From NCBI GenBank assembly GCA_017084465.1, contig CP070896.1, forward strand, positions 682,001 through 746,000: a DNA stretch of 64,000 bases. Direction: 5' to 3'. The position numbers were made by a program, and so were the translations under genes. Source of the stretch: Lacrimispora xylanisolvens. Its GTDB lineage: Bacteria; Bacillota; Clostridia; Lachnospirales; Lachnospiraceae. Position 1 is the stretch's first letter. The number at the start of each line of letters is the position of its first letter. Shown here piece by piece: positions 49,403 to 59,401 of this stretch. The notes beneath the pieces were generated by a model, which was not told the DNA's origin, searched no databases, and saw only the letters and a program-made list of their open reading frames with translations.

Positions 49403-51313
49403 TTATAAATTATCCAGTTCTAAAAGCCACAGACGGCTGACTGCATCACTTGGCATACGCAGATCCCCTCTTGGAGAGACTGCTACAGAGCCCACCTTGG
49501 GGCCATCGGGCATACAGGAGCGCTTAAACTGCTGGCTGAAAAATCGTTTGTAAAATACCTTCAGCCATTTTAAAATGACTTCCGGTTCGTATTGCTGATC
49601 AAAGGCAGCAAGGGCCATTCGGTAAACCTTTGAAGGCCGGGTGCCGAATCTTAAAATCTGATAGAGGTAAAAATCATGAAGCTCGTATGGCCCTACTAGG
49701 TCTTCTGTCTTCTGGGCGATTTCTCCATCCTTTGGCGGCAGCAGCTCCGGACTTACAGGCGTATCAAGAACGTCCAAAAGCACTTCCTTTAACGCTTTTT
49801 CCTCACAGGTATCGGCATAGTAACGAACCAGATGGCGTACCAGAGTCTTTGGAACCGATGCATTGACTCCATACATGGACATATGGTCTCCGTTGTAAGT
49901 GGCCCAGCCAAGTGCCAGTTCTGACATGTCCCCGGTACCGATGACAAGCCCTCCAAACCGGTTGGCCAGATCCATCAGGATCTGGGTTCGTTCTCTGGCC
50001 TGGGAGTTTTCAAAGGTAACATCGTGCTGACCCGGATCGTGTCCGATATCACGAAAATGAATGGATACCGCTTCCCTGATGTTGACCTCTGTTAATTCTG
50101 CCTCCAGCTTTTCCGTCAGTATGCAGGCATTCTGATAGGTCCGGTCTGTGGTTCCAAAGCAGGGCATGGTAATTGCATGAATGCGGTTTCTGGGAATTTC
50201 AAGCATATCAAAAGCCCGGGCAGTCACCAACAGAGCAAGAGTGGAGTCAAGGCCACCGGATATACCAATTACCACATCCTTGCAGCCTGTATGGGCCAGT
50301 CTCTTTTTTAAGCCCATAGCCTGTATCGACAGAATCTCTTCACATCTCCGGTTCCGTTCTGCTTCTCCATCGGGAACGAATGGCCTTGGATCAATCCTTC
50401 TTTTTAAATCCAGCTCCACCTGTTCCATGGTAAATGGAATCACCAGATAATTCTCCCTGTCAGGTGCCGGGAAGGTGGTCATACGCCTCCGCTCATGAAT
50501 CAGCCGTTCCAGATCCATATCTCCATATATGGTTTCATTGCCAAAACGTTTTGATTCTGCCAGCAGAAGACCGTTCTCTGCAATTAAATTCTGTCCCCCG
50601 AATACCAGATCCTGGGTGGATTCTCCTTCTCCTGCATTGGCATAGATATAACCGCAGACCAGACTGGCAGAATGTCCGGTGATCAGACTTCTCCGGTAAA
50701 GATCTTTTCCAGTGGTTTCATCACTTGCAGAGCAGTTTACAATCACAGTGGCTCCTGCAACTGCATGACGGATGGAAGGCGGATTTGGAACCCATGCATC
50801 TTCGCAGATTTCTGTTCCGATTACTAGACCGGGAATATCTTTACAGGCAAAAAGCAGATCCGTTCCCATGGGGATTTCATATCCCTCCCATGAGATCATA
50901 ACAGGCTTTTTGTTTCCTGGTTCAAAATACCGCAGTTCGTAAAACTCAGAATAATTAGGAAGATTTGTCTTTGGTATGAGTCCAAGTATTCTGCCGTTTT
51001 GTACTGCGGCAGCCGTATTATAAAGTTTTCCGTCTCTTTCCCATGGCAGTCCGATAAAAACAAGTAAGTCACTGCCCTCGGTCTCTTTCACAATCACCTT
51101 TAACTCTTCTTTTGCTTTTGTAAGCAGAGCATCCTGTCCGAAGAGATCCGCGCAGGTATAGGCAGTAAGGCAAAGTTCAGGGAATACCATGATTTTTGTA
51201 TTTCTTTCTATCCCCTCCCGGATAAGCCTTACAATATTCTCTCTGTTAAATTGGGGATCTGCAACTTTCACATCCGGAGTCGCAGCTGCAACCCTGATAT
51301 ATCCATGTTTCAT
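49403..51313 (-). CDS. nadE: Glutamine-dependent NAD+ synthetase
   Basis: NadE amidates deamido-NAD to NAD+, using ammonia released from glutamine. The 636-residue protein has an N-terminal nitrilase-type glutaminase domain with the Glu (VFPELCLTAY), Lys (LIPKTNLPNY) and Cys (TEICEDAW) triad, and a C-terminal synthetase domain with the ATP loop I-G-I-S-G-G-L-D-S-T and G-T-G-D-M-S-E-L-A-L-G. I chose ATG 51311-51313, which overlaps the MATE stop (ATGA) and has AGGAG upstream; longer frames would reach into that gene. The frame is intact. Confidence 0.95.
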   Translation of the reverse strand: MKHGYIRVAAATPDVKVADPQFNRENIVRLIREGIERNTKIMVFPELCLTAYTCADLFGQDALLTKAKEELKVIVKETEGSDLLVFIGLPWERDGKLYNTAAAVQNGRILGLIPKTNLPNYSEFYELRYFEPGNKKPVMISWEGYEIPMGTDLLFACKDIPGLVIGTEICEDAWVPNPPSIRHAVAGATVIVNCSASDETTGKDLYRRSLITGHSASLVCGYIYANAGEGESTQDLVFGGQNLIAENGLLLAESKRFGNETIYGDMDLERLIHERRRMTTFPAPDRENYLVIPFTMEQVELDLKRRIDPRPFVPDGEAERNRRCEEILSIQAMGLKKRLAHTGCKDVVIGISGGLDSTLALLVTARAFDMLEIPRNRIHAITMPCFGTTDRTYQNACILTEKLEAELTEVNIREAVSIHFRDIGHDPGQHDVTFENSQARERTQILMDLANRFGGLVIGTGDMSELALGWATYNGDHMSMYGVNASVPKTLVRHLVRYYADTCEEKALKEVLLDVLDTPVSPELLPPKDGEIAQKTEDLVGPYELHDFYLYQILRFGTRPSKVYRMALAAFDQQYEPEVILKWLKVFYKRFFSQQFKRSCMPDGPKVGSVAVSPRGDLRMPSDAVSRLWLLELDNL

Positions 51314-52689
51314 TGACTTTTTTCTCCTATCTGTTCTTCTTTCCCTTTTGGTATCCATTTTGCCTTCCATGAATAGATACAGTCCATTCCCATGGTAGTA
51401 AGCCATGTTATAGGATAACACCACATCACCGCTTCAAAACTGGGGAAAAATGGTACCAGCAAATTAATATATATCATTCGTAGGATACACATGTTTCCTA
51501 CTCCGATGAGCATGGTCACCATAGTTCTTCCGCTTCCCCGAATACTGCCCATTAAGATCTGGTGTATTGCCATAGTCCAGTAAAATGGAAGCAGAATCAG
51601 CATGGAGGAATAACCATATGCGATTACGTCCTGATCCGGTGAAAATACTCTTAGAATACGTTCCGCATTCAGATAAAGAATGATGGAAATAAGAATGGTA
51701 TAAATCATACTGATTACAAGCCCCTGAAATACTCCCTGCTTCACACGCCTGGACTTTTAGCACCGATGTTCTGTCCGGTAAATGTGGTCGCTGCCATGCA
51801 AAAACTTTGAAGCGGCAGCATGGCAAATCCATCAATCTTGCTATAGGATCCAAAACCTGCCATGGCAGCAGCGCCGAAGCTGTTGATATTGGCCTGAACG
51901 ATAACGTTGGAAAGGGAAATAATTGACTGCTGTATTCCGCTTGGAATTCCTATTTTTAAAATCCTCGCCATCATGCGCCGGTCAATTTTTATTTTACCCG
52001 GTTCCAGCCGGTAGCTGTCATCGGTCCGTACCAGTGCTCTGACTGTAAGAAAAGCGGATACTCCCTGTGCAACCACAGTCGCATAACCAACGCCAGCAGT
52101 TCCCATCTGAAAAAACCACCACAAACAAAAGATCCAGAACAATATTAATGACAGAGGAAATGCATAGGAAAATCAAAGGCCTCTTTGAGTCTCCCACAGC
52201 TCTCAGTACACCTGACCCCATATTATATACCAGATTAAACAAAGACCCACAGAAAAAGATCCGCAGATATGCAACAGAACCTGGCATAACCGATTCTGGC
52301 GTTCCCATTAAAACAAGGATAAGCGGGGATAAAAGTAATCCAAGTGCAATCAGCAAAAAGCCCCCTATCAAGCTTAATGCCATGGTGGTGTGTACGGCCC
52401 AATGCAGTTTTTGCTTTTCATCTGCACCGTAATACTGGGATATTATAACTCCTGCTCCGGTTCCGATTCCCATAAACATACCGATAATTAAATTAATCAG
52501 TGAATTGCTGGATCCTACGGCTGCCAGTGCATCACTGCCGATAAAGTTGCCCACTACGACTGAGTCCACCGTATTATAGAGCTGCTGAAACAGATTTCCA
52601 ACCAGGAGCGGCAGGGAAAAGGCAAGAAGCTGTTTCCAGATTACACCTTCTGTCATGATCACCTGATTCGCATGCATTTTTTTACTCAC
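51310..52689 (-). CDS. MATE-family efflux transporter, two frameshifts
   Basis: A multidrug/toxin extrusion transporter of about 459 residues with about twelve membrane segments, driven by sodium or proton gradients. The N-terminal half includes F-S-L-P-L-L-V-G-N-L-F-Q-Q-L-Y-N-T-V-D-S, typical of MATE helix 1. Breaks are near 52111-52116 (six T, five give V-V-V-F-Q-M-G-T-A-G) and near 51752 (one base short before V-K-Q-G-V-F-Q-G). I chose GTG 52687-52689 because AGGAGG is seven bases upstream. It is translationally coupled to nadE. The substrate is unknown. Confidence 0.9.
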
Positions 52690-52775
52690 AAATAATCCTC
52701 CTACTTTTTTCCATTCTCCCAATGAGTATTAGTATACATCCTTTTTCGACAATTTGGAAGCCGGATAATTTAAGG

Positions 52776-52804
52776 TTTACTTTTTCATCCCAATCGTGTA
52801 AAAT
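52776..52804 (+). promoter_or_regulatory. Predicted promoter of the Rrf2 gene
   Basis: TTTACT (52776-52781) and TAAAAT (52799-52804) with a 17-base spacer, about 50 bases before the start. Confidence 0.65.
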
Positions 52805-52857
52805 ATTTTAATATCCTACTAAACAGATAAGAATAATCAGGGGGGGGATTTACAGTG

Positions 52858-53286
52858 ATGAAATTTTCTACCAAGGGACGTTATGCACTCCGCATGATGA
52901 TTGAGTTTGCACTACGCCCCGGTGAATGCACGAAGATCAACCATGTCGCAGAGCGGCAGGACATATCTGACAAGTACTTAGAGCAGATTGTTACCATTTT
53001 AAGCCGTGCCGGATATGTAAAAAGCCGACGGGGCGCCCAGGGCGGCTATTATCTGGCAAAGGACCCTTCCGAATACACTGTAGGCATGATCCTGCGGATT
53101 GCGGAAGGCAGTCTGGTACCAGTATCCTGTATGGAAGAAGAGATTAATTCCTGCAGCAAAGCTGATACGTGTGCCAGCATGATGGTCTGGAAGAAACTGG
53201 ACAAGGCAATCTCTGATGTGGTGGACAGTATCACACTTGCCGACCTTGTCACAGAACAGAAGCGGCTGGAAGGAATAGAAGACTGA
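52858..53286 (+). CDS. Rrf2-family transcriptional regulator
   Basis: A 142-residue winged helix-turn-helix regulator of the Rrf2 family (IscR, CymR, NsrR relatives). It opens K-F-S-T-K-G-R-Y-A-L-R-M-M, has Q-D-I-S-D-K-Y-L-E-Q-I in the DNA-reading helix and R-R-G-A-Q-G-G-Y in the wing. Three cysteines in the dimerisation region (C-M-E-E-E-I-N-S-C then C five residues on) could bind an iron-sulfur cluster, as in IscR. The start is ATG 52858 or the adjacent GTG 52855; seven G residues upstream serve as a ribosome-binding site. It is not next to isc/suf genes, so its targets are unknown. Confidence 0.9.
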   Translation: MKFSTKGRYALRMMIEFALRPGECTKINHVAERQDISDKYLEQIVTILSRAGYVKSRRGAQGGYYLAKDPSEYTVGMILRIAEGSLVPVSCMEEEINSCSKADTCASMMVWKKLDKAISDVVDSITLADLVTEQKRLEGIED

Positions 53287-53305
53287 CGAGTCCGTGATCA
53301 ACAAC

Positions 53306-53356
53306 AAAATCCGTTGAATTGCAGAAGCTTCATAGCTTGGCAATTCAACGGATTTT
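53306..53356. terminator. Bidirectional terminator between convergent genes
   Basis: Perfect 17-base arms (AAAATCCGTTGAATTGC at 53306-53322 and its complement at 53340-53356) with further pairing (AAGCT/AGCTT) inside. It lies between the Rrf2 gene and the leftward gene ending at 53367. Confidence 0.88.
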
Positions 53357-53366
53357 AATTTATCTG

Positions 53367-53636
53367 TCAGATCCGGTCTGCAATTTCTTCAAATAAACGG
53401 GCCTTGTCACGAAAATAATCTCTTGCAAATTCATCGGCTTCCCGTAAGGCTTCTTTTAGTGTTCCTGACTTAAGTTCTACGGACACCGCTTCTATTCCAG
53501 CCTCTATTACCAGTATATAAACACCGTCTCCATGCGTCTGCATCTGCAGGCTGATATAGTGATGTTCTGCTTCAATACTTTTTCTGGCTGCTGCTGCCCC
53601 ATCGCCATACAGGACCCACGTATTCTCATATTCCAT
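53367..53636 (-). CDS. Hypothetical protein downstream of nrdD
   Basis: An 89-residue soluble acidic protein with predicted strand-rich N-terminal half (L-Y-G-D-G, H-H-Y-I-S-L-Q-M-Q, V-Y-I-L-V-I-E) and a helical C-terminal half (K-E-A-L-R-E-A-D-E-F-A). GGGG precedes the ATG. No family is recognised. It lies between the nrdD terminator and a strong bidirectional terminator, so it is probably a separate unit. Confidence 0.6.
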   Translation of the reverse strand: MEYENTWVLYGDGAAAARKSIEAEHHYISLQMQTHGDGVYILVIEAGIEAVSVELKSGTLKEALREADEFARDYFRDKARLFEEIADRI

Positions 53637-53665
53637 CTGCGATACCCCTTTCTGTCTGATACGCC

Positions 53666-53700
53666 AAAAGATTCTGTATTATTATAACACAGAATCTTTT
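53666..53700 (-). terminator. Terminator after nrdD
   Basis: AAAAGATTCTGT (53666-53677) and its complement (53689-53700) form a perfect 12-bp stem with an 11-base loop, starting 16 bases beyond the nrdD stop. On the minus strand the stem ends in four T followed by GGCG. Confidence 0.75.
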
Positions 53701-53716
53701 GACTGACTACTATTTA

Positions 53717-56081
53717 TCAACAAGGGATGCTCTCTGCAAATTTACGGATATCAGAAGCGTTGGTAATCTTCTGGATCAGGCCATCCTTAACGACCACAAG
53801 TGTGGGGGCCTGCATAATTCCCAGCTTATGAGCCAGTTCTGCATTCTCCTCTGCGTCTACTGTTTCATAATCCACATCCTTAAGGAACTGCTTTGCCAGC
53901 TTGCAGTTGGGACAGGTTTTCGTAGTAAATAAATATGCACCAGCAGGCATCTCCGGTTTCTTATCTGTTCCTTTTTCAGACTTCTGCTCCTGAGTGGCAT
54001 TTTCAAAACGGAACCGGTAATGTTATAGGTAGTACGGTTTTTATACTCCTGGGTCTTTCCCTCATTCCAGTTTTGTACCGGGCGGTAATATCCGGTGATA
54101 CGGCTGTAAACTTCTGCTTTCCTGCCGCAGACCGGGCAGACATGATGTTCTCCTGCCAGATATCCATGATCTGCGCAGATAGAATAGGTCGGAGACAGGG
54201 TGTAATATGGCAGCTTATAATGATCTGCAATAGTTTTAACCAGCTTTGCAGCCGCTGCCCAGTCAGGCAGCTTTTCACCCAGGAATGCATGAAATACAGT
54301 TCCTGAAGTATAAAGCGTCTGAAGTTCATCCTGAATATCCAGTGCATCAAAAATATCCGCTGTGTAATCTACAGGCAGATGGGAGCTGTTGGTATAATAA
54401 GGGGTATCTCCCTCATGACCGGCAGTCTTAATATCCGGATAGTACTTCCTGTCGTGCTTGGCAAGACGATAGGTGGTAGATTCCGCCGGAGTCGCTTCCA
54501 GATTATAAAGGTCTCCATACAGTTCCTGATAATCAGATAGCCGTTCCCGCATATAATTTAAAACTGTTTTTGTAAACTGCTGTGTCTTTGTATCGGTTAA
54601 ATCTTTTCCAAGCCATTTTGCATTCAAACCAACTTCATTCATACCAATCAGCCCGATGGTGGAAAAATGGTTTTCAAAGCTTCCCAGATAGCGTTTGGTA
54701 TAAGGATAGAGTCCCTGATCCAAAAGCTTTGTAATTACTTCTCTCTTGGTCTTTAAGGATCTTGCTGACACATCCATCATACGGTTTAAGCGTTTATAAA
54801 AGTCTGCTTCGTCTTTTGCCAGATAAGCAATCCTTGGCATATTAATGGTAACAACGCCAACAGAGCCTGTACTCTCTCCTGATCCAAAGAAACCTCCGGT
54901 CTTTCTTCTTAATTCTCTTAGATCCAGTCTGAGGCGGCAGCACATACTTCTTACATCGCTTGGCTCCATGTCGCTGTTTATGTAATTGGAGAAATAAGGG
55001 GTTCCGTATTTGGAGGTCATCTCAAACAACAGGCGGTTGTTCTCTGTGTCACTCCAGTCAAAATCTCTGGTGATGGAATAAGTGGGAATCGGGTATTGAA
55101 AGCCTCTTCCGTTGGCATCCCCCCTCAATCATGGTTTCTATAAATGCCTTGTTAACCATATCCATCTCTTTTTTACAGTCTTTATATTTAAAAGCCATCT
55201 CTTTTCCGCCCACAATGGCATTTAGTTCAGCCATATCAGAAGGAACGGTCCAGTCCAGAGTGATATTGGAAAATGGTGCCTGGGTGCCCCAGCGGCTGGG
55301 GGTATTCACACCATAAATAAAGGACTCAATGCACTTTTTTACTTCCGGATAGGATAACTGGTCACTCTTTACAAAGGGAGCCAGATAGGTATCAAAGGAA
55401 GAAAATGCCTGAGCACCAGCCCATTCATTCTGCATGATTCCAAGAAAGTTAACCATCTGGTTGCAGAGTACGGATAAATGCTTAGCAGGAGATGATGTGA
55501 TTTTTCCAGAAATTCCTCCCAGGCCCTCTAATAGCAGCTGCTTTAACGACCAGCCCGCACAGTAACCGGTTAACATGGATAAATCATGGATATGAATGTC
55601 TGCATTCCTGTGGGCTTCTGCTATCTCATGATCATAGATTTCTGACAGCCAGTAATTAGCCGTCACTGCACCGGAATTGCTTAGAATCAGTCCTCCTACA
55701 GAGTAAGTAACGGTTGAGTTCTCTTTTACACGCCAGTCCTCAACTTTTACATAGCTGTTCACCACATCTTTATAATCCAGAATGGTGTTCTTCATGTTCC
55801 GTATTTTTTCCCGTTGTTTTCTATATAATATGTAGGCTTTTGCCACATCTGTATATCCTGCATGTTCCAGTACATGTTCCACACTGTCCTGGATCTGTTC
55901 CACTGTAATCATACCTTCATTCATTTTCTCCTGAAAATCTGCCGTCACACGCAGAGACAGAAGCTCTAAAATTTCGTTATTGTACTCCTTTCCGGTTGCC
56001 TTAAACGCTTTTAATGGCTTCCGTGATCTTCCCCAAACTAAATTCAGCTTCTTCCCCATCTCTTTTCACTACCTGGATCAT
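53717..56081 (-). CDS. nrdD: Anaerobic ribonucleoside-triphosphate reductase fused to a thioredoxin-like domain, three frameshifts
   Basis: Class III reductase that makes dNTPs with a glycyl radical. Joined length is about 788 residues. An ATP-cone-like N terminus (M-I-Q-V-V-K-R-D-G) precedes the barrel (H-I-H-D-L-S-M-L-T-G-Y-C-A-G-W). The C terminus has a cysteine pair (C-P-V-C-G) and the glycyl-radical region S-R-I-T-G-Y-Y-R-P-V-Q-N-W-N, where Gly is the radical site. After a ~25-residue linker comes an ~80-residue thioredoxin/glutaredoxin-like domain with F-T-T-K-T-C-P-N-C-K. Breaks are near 56010 (A missing), 55119-55124 (extra G) and 54003 (T missing). The chosen ATG 56079-56081 restores the N terminus. 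NrdG activase is not in this window. NrdR boxes precede the gene. Confidence 0.9.
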
Positions 56082-56135
56082 TAAACCTTTACTCCTTTCA
56101 CAAAAACCGCTATGACTTTTTTAGCATACAAACGT

Positions 56136-56164
56136 ATTATAGCAGAACAAAAAAGAAAACACAA
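56136..56164 (-). promoter_or_regulatory. Predicted nrdD promoter
   Basis: TTGTGT (-35, 56159-56164) and TATAAT (-10, 56136-56141) on the minus strand with a 17-base spacer. The -35 element lies within the first NrdR-like box. Confidence 0.78.
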
Positions 56165-56205
56165 TATCTAGATTTTGTTTTTGTCCAAAAATCTAGATAT
56201 TGTGT
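56159..56205. promoter_or_regulatory. Paired NrdR boxes upstream of nrdD
   Basis: Two copies of ACACAATATCTAGATT, at 56159-56174 on the plus strand and 56190-56205 on the minus strand. Each matches about 12 of 16 positions of the NrdR consensus ACACWATATATWGTGT. Their centres are 31 bp apart, the three-turn spacing known for NrdR box pairs. The pair also forms a long inverted repeat that could double as a terminator for hflX, which ends six bases away. NrdR represses ribonucleotide reductase genes when dATP is plentiful. Confidence 0.8.
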
Positions 56206-56210
56206 TTTTG

Positions 56211-57483
56211 TCATTCGTCAATAAATTCCCGGTTTTCTGCCAGACCTGCAAATAATTCAGCGGGCACGTAAGCGTTGACCAGTATTCCATCTTCTAAGTA
56301 TTCTTCTTTTAAGAGCTGACCGTATTTCCGGATCTGCTGAATCTTTCCTGCATCTTTGTAAGAATAAACTTTTTCCAGATAAATCCTTCTGCTTCTAAGA
56401 ATGGTTTCTAACAGGTTTTCCAGTTCGTCGATCCCTTCCCCCTGTACGTGCGGAGATCCGCACCTGAAAATCCGAGGAGAAATCTTTAAGCGTGGTATCA
56501 GGCAGGGCAGCATCGATCTTATTAAATACCGTAACCATCACCTTGTCTGTAACCCCTAACTCCCGTAACGTCTCATAAACCACATGCATCTGGATCTCCA
56601 TCTGTGGGTTGGAACAGTCCACCACATGAAGAATAATATCACTGTATTTGGCTTCTTCCAGAGTACTTTTAAACGCTTCAATCAGATGATGAGGCAGTTT
56701 TCTTATAAATCCTACTGTATCAGTTAACAGAATCTGCTGACCACCTGGCAGGCTTAAATTCCTTGTGGTTGGATCCAGCGTGGCAAACAGCTTGTCCTCT
56801 GCCAGGATCCCGGCATCAGTCAGGCGGTTTAACAATGTGGATTTTCCAGCATTGGTATAACCCACAATTGCAGCTACAGGCATATGATTTTTATCTCTCT
56901 GCTGTCTGGCCACCTCTCTGTGACGCTTTACATCTTCTAAATCAGACTTTAAAACACTGATCCGGTCATGAATCAGTCTTCGGTCTATCTCAAGCTTCTT
57001 CTCACCCGGTCCTCTGGTACCAATTCCTCCGCCCAGCCTTGATAAGGAACTTCTTAGTCCCACCAGCCTTGCAGAACGGTACTTTAACTGGGCAAGCTCC
57101 ACCTGTATCTTTCCTTCTCTTGTGGTAGCTCTTGCTGCAAATATATCAAGAATCACCATGGTCCGGTCCATTACCTTAATTTGCAGGGCATCCTCTAAAT
57201 TACGCATCTGGGCAGGGGAAAGTTCGTCGTCACACACCACTCCCGTTGCTCCAAGCTGGAAGACTCTCTCCCGGATCTCATCGATCTTACCTTTTCCAAG
57301 ATAAGTTCCCGGATGAATCCTCTCCCTGTTCTGAATGACCTTATCCACTGTAACAGCCCCTGCTGTTTTAACCAGCTCTTCCAGCTCATCTAAGGAGGCA
57401 CTCACATCTGTGCCGTCTCCCGTACTTACTGCTGTTAAAATAACCTTTTCTTCTATCTCTTTTAACTCGATCAGCTCTGCCAT
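56211..57483 (-). CDS. hflX: GTPase HflX, one frameshift
   Basis: HflX is a ribosome-binding GTPase that splits or rescues stalled ribosomes. Joined length is about 423 residues. The N-terminal HflX domain (with H-P-G-T-Y-L-G-K-G-K) is followed by the glycine-rich R-L-G-G-G-I-G-T-R-G-P-G-E-K-K-L and the G domain: GYTNAGKSTLLNRL (G1), L-T-D-T-V-G-F-I (G3) and F-N-K-I-D (G4). The break is at about 56438-56442: five G where four give A-R-T-G-E-G-I-D-E-L. It starts 12 bases after the TPR lipoprotein gene. Confidence 0.94.
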
Positions 57484-57495
57484 TCCCTCTCCAAA

Positions 57496-58272
57496 CTATC
57501 TAGATTCCAAAAATGTAATTTCCCGTTGTGCTTCCTCATCCGGTCCATGTGCTGAAACATACTGTTCCATGGTATCCAGTGCTTTCTTAAACTCTCCCTT
57601 TCGTTCATAAACTACGGCAATGTTAAACAACAGCTCCGGTACGGTTTTCGCTTCAGGTGCCGACAGACCTTTCTGGAAGGATTCCAGGGCTCCATCCCAG
57701 TCTTTCTGCGCCATCTTGGATAATCCCATCCGATTGTAGATCATGGGTCCCGCCTCTCCTCCTGCTGCTGCACTTTCATAGAGCTTCATGGCATCCGATG
57801 CTGATCCTGCTTTTTCCATGGCTGCACCAGCTGCCATAAGAGCATTCATTCTTCCCGGTGCTTTGCCATCCGGGTCAAGTTCATTGCTTCGGTTATAATC
57901 AGCTATGGCTCCGTCATCATCTCCTGCACCGGCTTTTGAAGCACTTCGCATGTTATAATACTCCGGTTTTTCTCCATCTACCTTGATTAAGATGTCATAA
58001 GTTCCTACAGCAGCCTGATAATCACCGGATAAATACTCCGCTTCTGCCCTGTATTTTAATACATCCATATCAAATTTTCCTACCAGGCCCTTTTTTGTAT
58101 CAATTGCCTGGTCAAATGACTGTATGGCGTCTTTGTAATTTCCTTCACTCAGCGCCTTAATTCCATTATCCCGGTAAGTGTAGCGATTCTCTTTTTTGCC
58201 GCATCCCGCTGACATGGTAAGAATCAGGGTCAGAACAATTAAAAGTGTTCCATATCCGGTTTTTCTTTTCAT
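57496..58272 (-). CDS. Tetratricopeptide repeat lipoprotein
   Basis: A 258-residue surface lipoprotein. The signal peptide ends in lipobox M-S-A-G-C, so Cys24 is lipidated. Several TPR repeats follow (G-I-K-A-L-S-E-G-N-Y-K-D-A-I-Q-S-F, then A-E-Y-L-S-G-D-Y-Q-A-A-V and W-D-G-A-L-E-S-F-Q-K-G), a scaffold for protein binding. There is no catalytic motif. It lies between dut and hflX in the same leftward operon. The function is unknown; its conserved place in the scpAB-dut unit is not evidence of role. Confidence 0.85.
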   Translation of the reverse strand: MKRKTGYGTLLIVLTLILTMSAGCGKKENRYTYRDNGIKALSEGNYKDAIQSFDQAIDTKKGLVGKFDMDVLKYRAEAEYLSGDYQAAVGTYDILIKVDGEKPEYYNMRSASKAGAGDDDGAIADYNRSNELDPDGKAPGRMNALMAAGAAMEKAGSASDAMKLYESAAAGGEAGPMIYNRMGLSKMAQKDWDGALESFQKGLSAPEAKTVPELLFNIAVVYERKGEFKKALDTMEQYVSAHGPDEEAQREITFLESR

Positions 58273-58307
58273 TTTAATATCTCCAACTTTTAATAAAACT
58301 ATAAATG

Positions 58308-58745
58308 TTATTGTATTCCAGTGCTGCCGTGTCCGCCTCTGTCTTCATGATCTAACGAGTCAACAGCCTCAAAACAGATAGCTGGCTGATGCTCCATAAT
58401 ACGAAACTGGCAGATCCGGTCATTGACATGGATCACGGTATCCCGAAGTGCATAAGCCGGGAAAAACCACTGGTCATTGTCCCCGCAGTAAGTCTCATCA
58501 ATAATCCCCATACTGTTGGTCTGAATAATGCCGTAATTTTTAAAGGTACTGCTTCTTGGAACCACATGGGCTTCATAGCCGGCAGGAAGTTCCATGGCAA
58601 TGCCAAGAGGGATCAGTTTAAATTCACCTGCTTTTAACTCCACTTCCTTCGCCGCCCGTAAATCAATCCAGTCGGATTTGCCATCTATGTATCTCAGTCT
58701 TTCTATTTCGTCTGTAAAGTATTTAATTTTAATATTCGCTGTCAC
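58308..58745 (-). CDS. dut: dUTP diphosphatase
   Basis: Homotrimeric dUTPase, which hydrolyses dUTP to dUMP and pyrophosphate. The 145-residue protein has all five motifs: [33 protein letters not shown] and R-G-G-H-G-S-T-G at the C terminus. The start codon is GTG, with AGGAGG seven bases upstream; it shares one base with the scpB TAG stop. The frame is intact. Confidence 0.95.
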   Translation of the reverse strand: MTANIKIKYFTDEIERLRYIDGKSDWIDLRAAKEVELKAGEFKLIPLGIAMELPAGYEAHVVPRSSTFKNYGIIQTNSMGIIDETYCGDNDQWFFPAYALRDTVIHVNDRICQFRIMEHQPAICFEAVDSLDHEDRGGHGSTGIQ

Positions 58746-59401
58746 TATATGTCCTCCTGATGCCTGTCGCTGTTTTCTTCCTCCGTAAGCAGTATTCCGC
58801 TTCCGGAAAGTTCTTCTTCCACTTCCATACGAATCTCCGCTGTTACCAAAGGATCTGCAGCCGGTAAATTCTGAGTGGAGCCAATGCCAAATCTTCTTAA
58901 AAATTCTTCTGTTGTTGCAAATAGTGCCGGGCGTCCCGGTGCATCCAGCCTTCCGACCTCATACACCAGATTATACTCTACCAGTTTGTTTACCGCATGA
59001 TCGGATTTTACTCCACGGATCTTTTCAATCTCAAGCTTTGTAACCGGCTGTTTGTAAGCAATGATGGAAAGTGTCTCCAGAACCACTTCCGATAATACCT
59101 GCTTTTTCGGAGCGCAGGCAACACGGATTAAGTTCTCGTAGTATTCCGAGCGGGTACACATCTGATAGCTGTTTTCCAGTGCAATTATCTGCATTCCCTT
59201 TTTCCCTGTCTCATACCGCTTCATCAGACGAAGAACTGCTTCCCTGGCAGTTTCCTCATCCTGTTCAATGGCTGCAGCCAGCCTGCTAAGTTCCACCGAA
59301 TTTCCCATGGTAAAAAGAACTGCCTCAATGACCGCTTCCCATTTCTTTTCTTCTTTCGCGCTCTTTGCTGACCCGTCTGCTGTCAGAGTTACTTTATCCA
59401 T
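58745..59401 (-). CDS. scpB: Segregation and condensation protein B
   Basis: ScpB is a winged-helix kleisin-interacting subunit of the Smc-ScpAB condensin. The 218-residue protein has the expected two winged-helix regions ([11 protein letters not shown] and [23 protein letters not shown]). I chose ATG 59399-59401, which overlaps the scpA stop; the 24 extra in-frame codons upstream lie within scpA. The acidic C-terminal tail is typical. Confidence 0.94.
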   Translation of the reverse strand: MDKVTLTADGSAKSAKEEKKWEAVIEAVLFTMGNSVELSRLAAAIEQDEETAREAVLRLMKRYETGKKGMQIIALENSYQMCTRSEYYENLIRVACAPKKQVLSEVVLETLSIIAYKQPVTKLEIEKIRGVKSDHAVNKLVEYNLVYEVGRLDAPGRPALFATTEEFLRRFGIGSTQNLPAADPLVTAEIRMEVEEELSGSGILLTEEENSDRHQEDI

